A stretch of DNA of 8,175 bases, taken from the NCBI GenBank assembly GCA_031273405.1, contig JAISRW010000143.1, forward strand, positions 1 through 8,175, read 5' to 3'. How positions within the stretch are numbered: the stretch's first letter is position 1; each line of letters begins with the position of its first letter. The translations under genes were made by a program, and so were the position numbers. The notes beneath the pieces were generated by a model, which worked only from the letters and a program-made list of their open reading frames with translations, had not been told where the DNA came from and did no database searches. The DNA comes from Treponema sp. GTDB lineage: Bacteria; Spirochaetota; Spirochaetia; Treponematales; Breznakiellaceae. This document shows, one piece after another, positions 1-5,607 of this stretch.

Positions 1-2381
1 TGCGGGTCCTGGGTATGGTGAGCCAGGAAAGGCTTACCGAAGCGGCCCAGGATGATTCGTATCTTGCGGCCCTTAAAGAAGTATACTCCAAGTTCCTGAG
101 CTATAAAAAAGGCGAGACCTGGTATAGGGGGCCGAAAAAAGACGTCGTGGCCTATTTTTCTATGGAATACGGCATGGATGTATCCCTCCCCATTTATTCA
201 GGCGGCCTTGGGATCCTCTCGGGGGATCACATGAAGACCTCCTCGGACATGGGGCTCCCCCTGGTAGGGGTCGGGCTGCTTTATCGGCAGGGCTATTTTA
301 GGCAGTACCTCAACGCCGACGGGTTCCAGCAGGAGAGTTATCCCGAAAACGACTGGTACAATATGCCGGTGGAGCTTAAAACGGGCAAAGACGGCAGCCC
401 CATAAAGATCACGGTGGATATGGCGGGCCGCCAGGCTGCCGCCCAGATTTGGGAAGTCAGGGTCGGCCGCAGTTCATTGTACCTCCTGGACACGAACATC
501 CAGGAAAACGCCCTGGATATACGGAATGTTACCGCGGCCCTCTACGGCGGCGACAAGGAGACCCGCATCCAGCAGGAGATCCTCCTGGGGATAGGCGGCA
601 TCCGCGCCCTGCGCGCCCTGGGGATCAACCCGGCGGCCACCCACATGAACGAAGGCCACTCGGCCTTCCTTGGGCTGGAGAGAATCCGGGAACTCATGGC
701 GGAGAAGCATTTTAATTTTGACGAAGCCCGGGAGGCGGTGTGGCCTACCAATATTTTTACGACCCATACCCCGGTTCCCGCGGGGAACGAGCGTTTCGAC
801 ATCGGCCTCATGGAAAAGTATTTCCGCGGCTGGCCGCAAATCCTCGGCGTGGCCTGGAAGGATTTCCTCAGCCTGGGGCGGGAGCGGCCGTATGACGACA
901 GCGAGCCCTTCTGCATGACCGTTCTGGCCCTCAAATTTGCGGCCTATGCCAACGGGGTCGCGGCGCTCCACGGGGTGGTTTCCCGGAAGATGTGGCAGGG
1001 GCTTTGGCCCGGCCTCCCGCTGAGCGAAATCCCCATAAGCCATGTGACCAACGGGGTTCATCCCCGGACCTGGGTCTCCAGCAACATGAGCGAGCTTTTG
1101 GATCGCTATTTCGGCCCTCATTTTGTTGAGGAGCCTACGGATCTTTCGATCTGGAACCGCATGGACCGGATCTCCGACGAAGAACTCTGGCGCACCCACG
1201 AGCGCCGGCGCGAACGGCTGGTGGCCTTTGCCCGGGATCGGATCAGGCAGAACCTTAAACGGAACGGCGCGGTGGAACGCCGCATCGCCCAGGCCGAAGA
1301 CGCCCTCTCTCCCTATACCCTCACCCTGGCGTTTGCCCGCCGTTTTGCCACCTACAAGCGGGGCAATCTCCTGCTCAGGGACCCCGAAAGACTGCTCAGG
1401 CTCCTGAAGGACACGGAACGGCCCATCCAGCTCATCTTTGCCGGCAAGGCCCATCCCATGGATATGCCCGGAAAAGAGCTCATCCGGAGCATCGTGCATT
1501 TCGCGGAACAAAACGACGTGGAAAGCCGCATCGTCTTCCTGGAAAACTACGATATGTCCATGGCCCATTATCTTACGTCCGGGGCGGATCTCTGGCTCAA
1601 TACCCCCCGCCGGCCCATGGAGGCTTCGGGAACCAGCGGCATGAAGGCGGCCATGAACGGGGTTTTGAATTGTTCGATTCTGGACGGCTGGTGGGACGAA
1701 GCCTATAACCCCGAAGTGGGCTGGGCCATAGGACGGGGGGAAGAGTACGAGGATACCAACCTCCAGGACGAAATAGAGAGCAAGGCCCTGTACGATCTCC
1801 TGGAGCGGGAAATCATCCCCCTCTTCTATCAGCGCGGCCGTGACGGCCTTCCCCGTGAATGGATACGGCGGATGAAAAACTGCATGAAGCAGATAGGCCA
1901 GTCCATGTCGAGCCACCGTATGCTTATGGATTATTCCAACAAGTTTTACTTCCCCGCCCTTAAAAACTACCGGCGCATTGTCAAAGACGATTATGCCGAA
2001 TCCAAAGCCCTGGCCGCCTATCTGAGCAAACTGCGTCAGGCCTGGGATAATCTAAAAATCATTTCGATTGATTCCAACGCCAAGCCGGTGATGCAGCGGG
2101 GCGATTCCCTGACGGTCAACGCCCGGATAGAACTTGGGCCCCTTACACCCGGCGAGATACTGGTAGAGCTTTACCACGGGCGGATTTCAAATCTGGGGAA
2201 CCATATCGAAAACGCCCGCCGCGCGGAGATGAAGGCTGTTGGTCAGGAAGGTGATGTTTTTATCTATCAGGTAAGGATAGAATGCGCCGATACGGGATAC
2301 CAGGGCCATACGATTCGGATACTGCCGAAGCATGAAGCCCTGGTGCACTCCTACCGGTCAGGCTTTATCAAGTGGGCATAG
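1..2381 (+). CDS. glgP: Alpha-glucan (glycogen) phosphorylase, GT35 short type; 5' end outside window
   Basis: Catalyses phosphorolysis of alpha-1,4-glucan to glucose-1-phosphate in the cytosol, mobilising glycogen. Numbering here is from the ATG at position 15. Visible family motifs are YFSMEYG (47-53), YSGGLGILSGDH (61-72), HMNEGH (210-215), ATYKR (445-449) and the PLP-site stretch EASGTSGMK (536-544), in which K544 should carry pyridoxal phosphate. The last ~90 residues form the beta-rich tail typical of the bacterial/archaeal short phosphorylases. The frame is open to the left edge, and the residues before M15 (VRVLG) continue the usual NPVRLL-type sequence of the DUF3417 N-terminal domain. 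The true start is therefore upstream, probably about 60 residues (family inference), and the ATG at 15 is internal. It ends in TAG 43 bp before the transporter gene. Family is certain; physiological substrate (glycogen versus maltodextrin) is not shown. Confidence 0.95.
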   Translation, partial: RVLGMVSQERLTEAAQDDSYLAALKEVYSKFLSYKKGETWYRGPKKDVVAYFSMEYGMDVSLPIYSGGLGILSGDHMKTSSDMGLPLVGVGLLYRQGYFRQYLNADGFQQESYPENDWYNMPVELKTGKDGSPIKITVDMAGRQAAAQIWEVRVGRSSLYLLDTNIQENALDIRNVTAALYGGDKETRIQQEILLGIGGIRALRALGINPAATHMNEGHSAFLGLERIRELMAEKHFNFDEAREAVWPTNIFTTHTPVPAGNERFDIGLMEKYFRGWPQILGVAWKDFLSLGRERPYDDSEPFCMTVLALKFAAYANGVAALHGVVSRKMWQGLWPGLPLSEIPISHVTNGVHPRTWVSSNMSELLDRYFGPHFVEEPTDLSIWNRMDRISDEELWRTHERRRERLVAFARDRIRQNLKRNGAVERRIAQAEDALSPYTLTLAFARRFATYKRGNLLLRDPERLLRLLKDTERPIQLIFAGKAHPMDMPGKELIRSIVHFAEQNDVESRIVFLENYDMSMAHYLTSGADLWLNTPRRPMEASGTSGMKAAMNGVLNCSILDGWWDEAYNPEVGWAIGRGEEYEDTNLQDEIESKALYDLLEREIIPLFYQRGRDGLPREWIRRMKNCMKQIGQSMSSHRMLMDYSNKFYFPALKNYRRIVKDDYAESKALAAYLSKLRQAWDNLKIISIDSNAKPVMQRGDSLTVNARIELGPLTPGEILVELYHGRISNLGNHIENARRAEMKAVGQEGDVFIYQVRIECADTGYQGHTIRILPKHEALVHSYRSGFIKWA

Positions 2382-2424
2382 TTCGTTTTGTTGTGGTTGT
2401 TCTGAAAAAAGGGGGATACGTTAC

Positions 2425-3165
2425 ATGCCTTCCCGTGCATCCGATGTTTCCCGTTTTCGGTATTTAGATGTGGTAACGGCCGGTTTTGTGGCCGTTCTTA
2501 TCATCAGCAATGTTGCCTCTTCCGCCAAAATCATCGATTTGGGCGTTTCCCTTTTTGGGCTGCCCCTGGCCTTTGACGGCGGGACCCTGGTTTTCCCGAT
2601 TTCCTATGTCTTTGGGGATATTCTTACCGAGGTCTACGGCTTCCGCGCTTCCCGCCGGGTAATCTGGACGGGCTTTACCGCCCTCGCCCTGTCGTCGCTG
2701 GTTTTTTTCCTCCTGCGCCTCCTCCCCGGGGAAGCCGCCTGGGAGCATTACGCCGGCAGCGCCGCCTACGACGCCATTCTCGGCGGCATGAGCGGCGGCG
2801 GCATAGCCCTGGCAAGCCTCGCGGGTTACTGGGTCGGGGAATTTTCCAATTCCATGGTCCTCTCCCGGATGAAGGTCCTGATGAAAGGCCGTTTTCTCTG
2901 GGTCAGGACCATAGGCAGCACGCTGGTGGGCGAACTGCTGGACAGCCTGGTTTTCGTCCTTATAGCCAGCCTTACCGGGGTTTTTGGCTGGGAACTTTTC
3001 TTTACCCTGGTTTTTACCAATTATATACTCAAATGTTTTATCGAAACCGCCGTAACCCCCTTTACCTACTTTATGGTGGGAAAGCTCAAAAAAGCCGAGG
3101 GGATAGATGTTTATGATCGAGGGGTCAAGTTTAATCCCTTCCCAACGAGCCGGCCTTTTGTGTAA
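2425..3165 (+). CDS. yhhQ: VUT/YhhQ-family queuosine precursor transporter
   Basis: Inner-membrane protein of 246 residues, the normal size for the VUT (DUF165) family, whose E. coli member YhhQ imports queuosine precursors (preQ0/preQ1) used to modify tRNA. Family hallmarks are the FPISYVFGDILTEVYG stretch (57-72) and the RTIGSTLVGELLDS stretch (161-174). Hydrophobic segments lie at about 15-33, 41-63, 78-100, 122-140, 163-184 and 188-218, with a basic tail. I chose ATG 2425 because a GGGGG purine run (2411-2415) sits 9 nt upstream and the preceding 31 codons of open frame overlap glgP and look like noise. It lies 43 bp after glgP with no visible terminator, so read-through is possible. No preQ1 riboswitch was recognised upstream. 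Transported substrate is inferred from the family; other purine-like ligands cannot be excluded. Confidence 0.9.
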   Translation: MPSRASDVSRFRYLDVVTAGFVAVLIISNVASSAKIIDLGVSLFGLPLAFDGGTLVFPISYVFGDILTEVYGFRASRRVIWTGFTALALSSLVFFLLRLLPGEAAWEHYAGSAAYDAILGGMSGGGIALASLAGYWVGEFSNSMVLSRMKVLMKGRFLWVRTIGSTLVGELLDSLVFVLIASLTGVFGWELFFTLVFTNYILKCFIETAVTPFTYFMVGKLKKAEGIDVYDRGVKFNPFPTSRPFV

Positions 3166-3185
3166 GATATGCGTGGGAGCGAAGA

Positions 3186-3199
3186 GGGACGTTAGTCCC
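3186..3199. repeat. Short perfect hairpin between transporter and dehydrogenase genes
   Basis: GGGAC (3186-3190) and GTCCC (3195-3199) are perfectly complementary around the loop GTTA. The hairpin is in the 74-bp gap between two co-oriented genes and is followed by GC-rich sequence rather than a T run, so it is not a standard intrinsic terminator. It could be part of a dispersed REP-like repeat or an mRNA processing structure; only a genome-wide comparison would tell. Confidence 0.4.
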
Positions 3200-3239
3200 C
3201 GGGCGGCAGCCCCCTATAGGTAACCAGCAGGAGTGAATA

Positions 3240-4226
3240 ATGGATAAGGCATTGATTCTCTTTCAGACCGACGAAGATTTCCGGAAAAAGCTCTCTTCGA
3301 TTCTGGTAAATTATGACGTGCTTTTTATGGAGAGCGCCGATCCCTTCAACCTTGACAGCGCCGCCGTGGACGAGGCGGCCGCCGCCTATACGGCGATTAT
3401 CTTCGGGAACCCTCCTGCGGATTTGCTGCGCCGCTGTCCCCGGCTTAAATGGCTCCAGCTTCAGTCGGCAGGTTCCGATAACTACACCGGCGGCCGGCTT
3501 GGGCCGGGGATCCTCCTCACCAACGCTTCCGGCGTCTATGGCCACGCGGTGTCCGAGCACATGACGGCTATGACCCTTGAGATCGCAAAGAAGCTCCACC
3601 TTTACCGGGATGAACAGGCGGCGGGCCGCTGGCAGGGCCGGGGGATGGTTAAGAGCGTACAGGGGGCGGTGGTCCTGGTTGTCGGTTTGGGAGACCTCGG
3701 TTCCGGCTATGCCTGGAGGATGAAAGGCCTGGGGGCCTATGTGATCGGCCTCCGCCGCACAGCCCAGGCCAAACCGGACTATGTGGACGAGCAGTACCAG
3801 GCGGATAAGCTTGATGAGCTCCTGCCCAGGGCCGATATTGTATGCCTCATGCTTCCGGGGACAAAGGATAGCGTGGGCCTTTTTAACCGCGAAAGACTGG
3901 CAAAGATGAAGAAAGGGGCGATCATCCTTAACGGAGGCCGGGGCTCGGCTGTCGATACCGAGGCCCTCTGCGACGCCCTCGAATCGGGCGCCCTGGACGG
4001 CGCGGGCCTGGACGTGACGGACCCGGAACCCCTCCCGCCCGAACACCGGCTCTGGAAGATCGGCAACGCGGTCATCACTCCCCATATATCAGGGGGCCGC
4101 AATATGTCCCAGACCGGCGCCTATATGATGGACTTAAACCTTAAAAACGCCGCCCGGTTTGTCAAAGGCGAAAAGCTTGAAAACCTTGTGGACTTTAAAA
4201 CCGGCTACCGCTTCCCCGTTTCTTAA
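3240..4226 (+). CDS. D-2-hydroxyacid dehydrogenase (glyoxylate/hydroxypyruvate reductase-like)
   Basis: A 328-residue cytosolic oxidoreductase that should interconvert a 2-keto acid and a D-2-hydroxyacid using NAD(P)H. The Rossmann nucleotide-binding motif GLGDLG is at 149-154. The catalytic triad of the family is visible as R234 (in NGGRGS), E263 (in DPEPL) and H282 (in TPHISG). The second strand of the Rossmann fold ends in GLRR (170-173) instead of an acidic residue, which hints at NADPH preference, as in GhrA-type reductases (inference). There is no ACT domain, so a classical long SerA is unlikely. The ATG is preceded by AGGAG (3229-3233) with 6-nt spacing, a good ribosome binding site. 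It lies 74 bp after yhhQ and converges with the minus-strand GNAT gene, 60 bp away. The exact substrate cannot be assigned from sequence. Confidence 0.9.
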   Translation: MDKALILFQTDEDFRKKLSSILVNYDVLFMESADPFNLDSAAVDEAAAAYTAIIFGNPPADLLRRCPRLKWLQLQSAGSDNYTGGRLGPGILLTNASGVYGHAVSEHMTAMTLEIAKKLHLYRDEQAAGRWQGRGMVKSVQGAVVLVVGLGDLGSGYAWRMKGLGAYVIGLRRTAQAKPDYVDEQYQADKLDELLPRADIVCLMLPGTKDSVGLFNRERLAKMKKGAIILNGGRGSAVDTEALCDALESGALDGAGLDVTDPEPLPPEHRLWKIGNAVITPHISGGRNMSQTGAYMMDLNLKNAARFVKGEKLENLVDFKTGYRFPVS

Positions 4227-4278
4227 AACGAAAGGTCCCGGCTTTTCCGGTCCCTTGTCCGGGGGGTCTGGGGTTAAA

Positions 4279-4293
4279 TTCCTGAGTCAGGAA
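4279..4293. other. 15-bp perfect dyad overlapping the stop codon of the GNAT gene
   Basis: TTCCTGA-G-TCAGGAA is a perfect 7-bp inverted repeat around one central base. It straddles the TGA of the minus-strand UPF0158-GNAT gene in the 60-bp gap between convergent genes. A one-base loop cannot form an RNA hairpin, so if it is functional it would be a protein-binding site. Coincidence is quite possible. Confidence 0.3.
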
Positions 4294-5195
4294 AGACGCC
4301 GGTCCTGAAGCCTGAGGCTGTATTTTGTCATATAGGGCTTAAAGCCTTCGCGGATAAGGACCCGCGAAAAGTCCTCGGCGGCAATGGGGAGATCGAAAAG
4401 GACCTGGGAGACTTTGTCGTCCTCCGTTTTTTCGAGCAGCTTTACCAGGAGGGCTTCGCCTATGCCCATGCCCCGGTATTCCGGCTTTAGCTCCAGGGCC
4501 TGTATGCGGAGGGAGCTTCCCCTGGGGACCGCCGAAATATAGCCGGCAAACTCGCCGTTCCCGGTTTCAGCCGCCAGGGCCGTTTGCTCCGCCGCGGCGG
4601 TAGGCGCTTCGTCCTCCCCGGCTTCTTCCGCGAGGATTCTGTTTTCGGCCATCCAACTCAGGTTTTCCCCCAGGCAGAGCCGGTGCAGCTCTTTTACCAT
4701 GGGCATATCCTCGTCCCGCAATTCCCGAAAGCGGAAATCTTCCAGTATGAGATCCTCTGTGTCTTCCGGCTCAAGGCCGATCTTTTCCAGCCCCCACTCT
4801 TCCCTGAGGGCGTTGTACCAGCGGAGGATCTCCCGCTTCATCTCCCGCTCTTTGTAGACGAACCAAAGCTTCTCCACTTCCGGGCGCCCGGTGAGGACAT
4901 CCTTAAAAGCCCGGAACACCCCCCTCCCCCGGTTCAGGGCGGAAGAAAGCTCGTCCCTGATAATCGGGCTTCTGCAAGCCGCCGCGAAACGTTCCATCAG
5001 CCGGAAACCGCTGGAAGAATCCCACTCGGGAAGGGAAATATAGCGGCCCTCGGGAGCCGAATCACGGTTTTTGTCTTCAAAATCTTCGCCGCCGGTAACA
5101 ATCCCTTTCTGGGTATCAAGATAAAAGTTACTCTCCTGATCTTCCATGGAAAAAAGAATGTCCTCGATAAGGGCTTCGGTCAGATCGAACTGCAT
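4287..5195 (-). CDS. UPF0158 domain fused to GNAT N-acetyltransferase domain
   Basis: A 302-residue soluble protein with two parts. Residues ~1-135 match UPF0158: an N-terminal stretch ending in FYLDTQKGIV (24-33), an ISLPEW strand (53-58), ME.F helix (68-70) and the hallmark GRGVFRAFKDVL (90-101). Residues ~155-296 are a GNAT fold that transfers an acetyl group from acetyl-CoA. The acetyl-CoA pyrophosphate loop is EYRGMGIG (239-246), and an Ala/Glu-rich insertion lies at ~189-212. UPF0158 has no known function and the acetyl acceptor is unknown. I chose ATG 5195 over the GTG at 5276: the family normally starts here, the extra 27 codons read into an inverted-repeat element, and a strong promoter ends 6 nt before this ATG. 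No Shine-Dalgarno sequence precedes it. It is convergent with the dehydrogenase and divergent from the cNMP-GGDEF operon. Confidence 0.85.
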   Translation of the reverse strand: MQFDLTEALIEDILFSMEDQESNFYLDTQKGIVTGGEDFEDKNRDSAPEGRYISLPEWDSSSGFRLMERFAAACRSPIIRDELSSALNRGRGVFRAFKDVLTGRPEVEKLWFVYKEREMKREILRWYNALREEWGLEKIGLEPEDTEDLILEDFRFRELRDEDMPMVKELHRLCLGENLSWMAENRILAEEAGEDEAPTAAAEQTALAAETGNGEFAGYISAVPRGSSLRIQALELKPEYRGMGIGEALLVKLLEKTEDDKVSQVLFDLPIAAEDFSRVLIREGFKPYMTKYSLRLQDRRLS

Positions 5196-5201
5196 AATTT
5201 G

Positions 5202-5231
5202 ATTGTAAGGAAGCTTTCTTTCCCTCGTCAA
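5202..5231 (-). promoter_or_regulatory. Sigma70-type promoter giving a leaderless UPF0158-GNAT transcript
   Basis: On the minus strand TTGACG (5231-5226) and TACAAT (5207-5202) are separated by 18 bp, each one base off consensus. Only CAAATT (5201-5196) lies between the -10 box and ATG 5195, so transcription should begin at or within a base or two of the A of the start codon. The absence of a nearby Shine-Dalgarno motif fits a leaderless mRNA. Box positions are read from sequence; the start site is inferred. Confidence 0.6.
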
Positions 5232-5251
5232 GAGCGGGTGCTTCGACGGCG

Positions 5252-5406
5252 GCAGTTTTACTTTTAGGTTAACCACGAAAATTTTGTTCCTAATTTTTAT
5301 CTTTGCCTCTCTTTTTTAGTGCCTGCGGACCTTTGGTCTGCGGACCTTTGGTCCGACGTGTCTTTCGTGGTTATTAAAGAAGAGGGCAACCTAAAAGTAA
5401 AGCTGC
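5252..5406. repeat. MITE-like inverted-repeat element (~155 bp)
   Basis: The ends are inverted repeats: GCAGTTTTACTTTTAGGTT (5252-5270) and AACCTAAAAGTAAAGCTGC (5388-5406) match at 18 of 19 positions. Inside them a second arm pair, TAACCACGAAA (5270-5280) and TTTCGTGGTTA (5363-5373), is perfectly complementary, with about 14 extra bases in the right arm. The middle carries a tandem repeat with its own small hairpin. No transposase is encoded and I see no convincing target-site duplication. It is AT-richer than the flanking genes. It could be a non-autonomous transposable element or a conserved intergenic regulatory RNA fold. The left arm overlaps the spurious GTG-initiated extension of the GNAT frame. 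Confidence 0.6.
5324..5353. repeat. Two perfect tandem copies of a 15-bp unit with internal palindrome
   Basis: TGCGGACCTTTGGTC occurs at 5324-5338 and again directly at 5339-5353. Each unit contains GGACC-TTT-GGTC. In the second copy the hairpin extends to six perfect pairs, CGGACC-TTT-GGTCCG (5341-5355). It lies at the centre of the inverted-repeat element. Confidence 0.75.
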
Positions 5407-5426
5407 TGCGCAGGCAATACGGAACA

Positions 5427-5455
5427 TTGTTTTTTTCCTTTTTTGCGGGTATACT
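5427..5455 (+). promoter_or_regulatory. Candidate sigma70 promoter (distal) for the cNMP-GGDEF operon
   Basis: TTGTTT (5427-5432) and TATACT (5450-5455) are separated by 17 bp. The -10 box overlaps the first GGGTATAC repeat. A transcript from here would begin near 5462 and carry about 145 nt of leader. Assignment rests on box match and spacing only. Confidence 0.4.
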
Positions 5456-5479
5456 TTTTGTGGGTATATTTGGGTATAC
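5447..5479 (+). repeat. Three direct GGGTATA repeats overlapping the promoters
   Basis: GGGTATAC (5447-5454), GGGTATAT (5462-5469) and GGGTATAC (5472-5479) recur with start-to-start spacings of 15 and 10 bp. They interleave with the two candidate -10 boxes, so they could be operator sites for a regulator of the cNMP-GGDEF pair. They could also be a by-product of repeated TATACT promoter boxes. Confidence 0.4.
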
Positions 5480-5485
5480 TATACT
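5458..5485 (+). promoter_or_regulatory. Candidate sigma70 promoter (proximal) for the cNMP-GGDEF operon
   Basis: TTGTGG (5458-5463) and TATACT (5480-5485) are separated by 16 bp. Transcription would start near 5492, immediately at the foot of the first leader hairpin, leaving a leader of about 116 nt. The overlapping TATACT at 5475-5480 lacks a well-spaced -35 box. Confidence 0.45.
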
Positions 5486-5493
5486 ATCGAGGC

Positions 5494-5522
5494 TTTCCCA
5501 AAACCAACCGAATTTTGGGAAA
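5494..5522 (+). promoter_or_regulatory. Leader hairpin 1 (10-bp perfect stem)
   Basis: TTTCCCAAAA (5494-5503) and TTTTGGGAAA (5513-5522) pair perfectly around a 9-nt loop. With one bulged A the stem extends by an outer GC pair-step (5492-5493 with 5524-5525). If transcription starts near 5492 this lies at the very 5' end of the mRNA, where hairpins commonly protect transcripts. It could equally be a DNA operator dyad. It is followed by CTCTATTGAT, not a T run, so it is not a clear terminator. Confidence 0.5.
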
Positions 5523-5566
5523 AGCTCTATTGATAAAAACCACTGAGGCGATTCCAAAGTATCAGA

Positions 5567-5595
5567 ATACCGGAGGGTGAAATCAACTCCGGTAT
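5567..5595 (+). promoter_or_regulatory. Leader hairpin 2 (9-bp perfect stem) abutting the ribosome binding site
   Basis: ATACCGGAG (5567-5575) and CTCCGGTAT (5587-5595) pair perfectly around an 11-nt loop. The Shine-Dalgarno AGAGG (5598-5602) begins two bases after the stem and the ATG is at 5608. A hairpin this close to the ribosome docking site should influence translation. No T run follows, so it is not an intrinsic terminator. It matches no riboswitch class that I recognise. Confidence 0.55.
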
Positions 5596-5607
5596 CAAGA
5601 GGTAACC

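Noticed and set aside
474..1916. A 480-codon open frame antisense to glgP
   Set aside because: It is the mirror of a high-GC gene with strong third-position bias, its protein is Pro/Gly/His-rich with no recognisable fold, and glgP is beyond doubt.
2332..2424. Upstream extension of the transporter frame from ATG 2332
   Set aside because: It overlaps glgP by 50 bp, has no transporter-like sequence, and ATG 2425 matches the family start.
3192..4085. A 297-codon open frame antisense to the dehydrogenase gene
   Set aside because: It is a shadow frame; the plus-strand gene has a clear RBS, NAD(P) motif and catalytic triad.
4227..4286. Possible bidirectional terminator between convergent genes
   Set aside because: The CCGG and GGTCCC elements are mostly direct repeats; the best stem is only 4 bp and no T run follows on either strand.
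4584..5267. A 227-codon plus-strand open frame across the UPF0158-GNAT gene
   Set aside because: It is low-complexity and Pro/Phe-rich, and opposite a gene with two recognisable domains.
5196..5276. N-terminal extension of the GNAT gene from GTG 5276
   Set aside because: The codons run into the inverted-repeat arm, there is only a distant weak RBS, and a strong promoter lies inside it.
5319..5546. Small open frame with a hydrophobic stretch (possible small membrane protein)
   Set aside because: It lies across the inverted-repeat element and promoter region. Its first part is a translation of the tandem repeat and the hydrophobic part is a translation of T-rich promoter sequence. The minus-strand frame 5297-5557 is dismissed for the same reason.
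5486..5607. c-di-GMP riboswitch (GEMM-I or GEMM-II) in the leader
   Set aside because: The leader shows two simple hairpins and none of the conserved GEMM core sequence or tetraloop-receptor layout.
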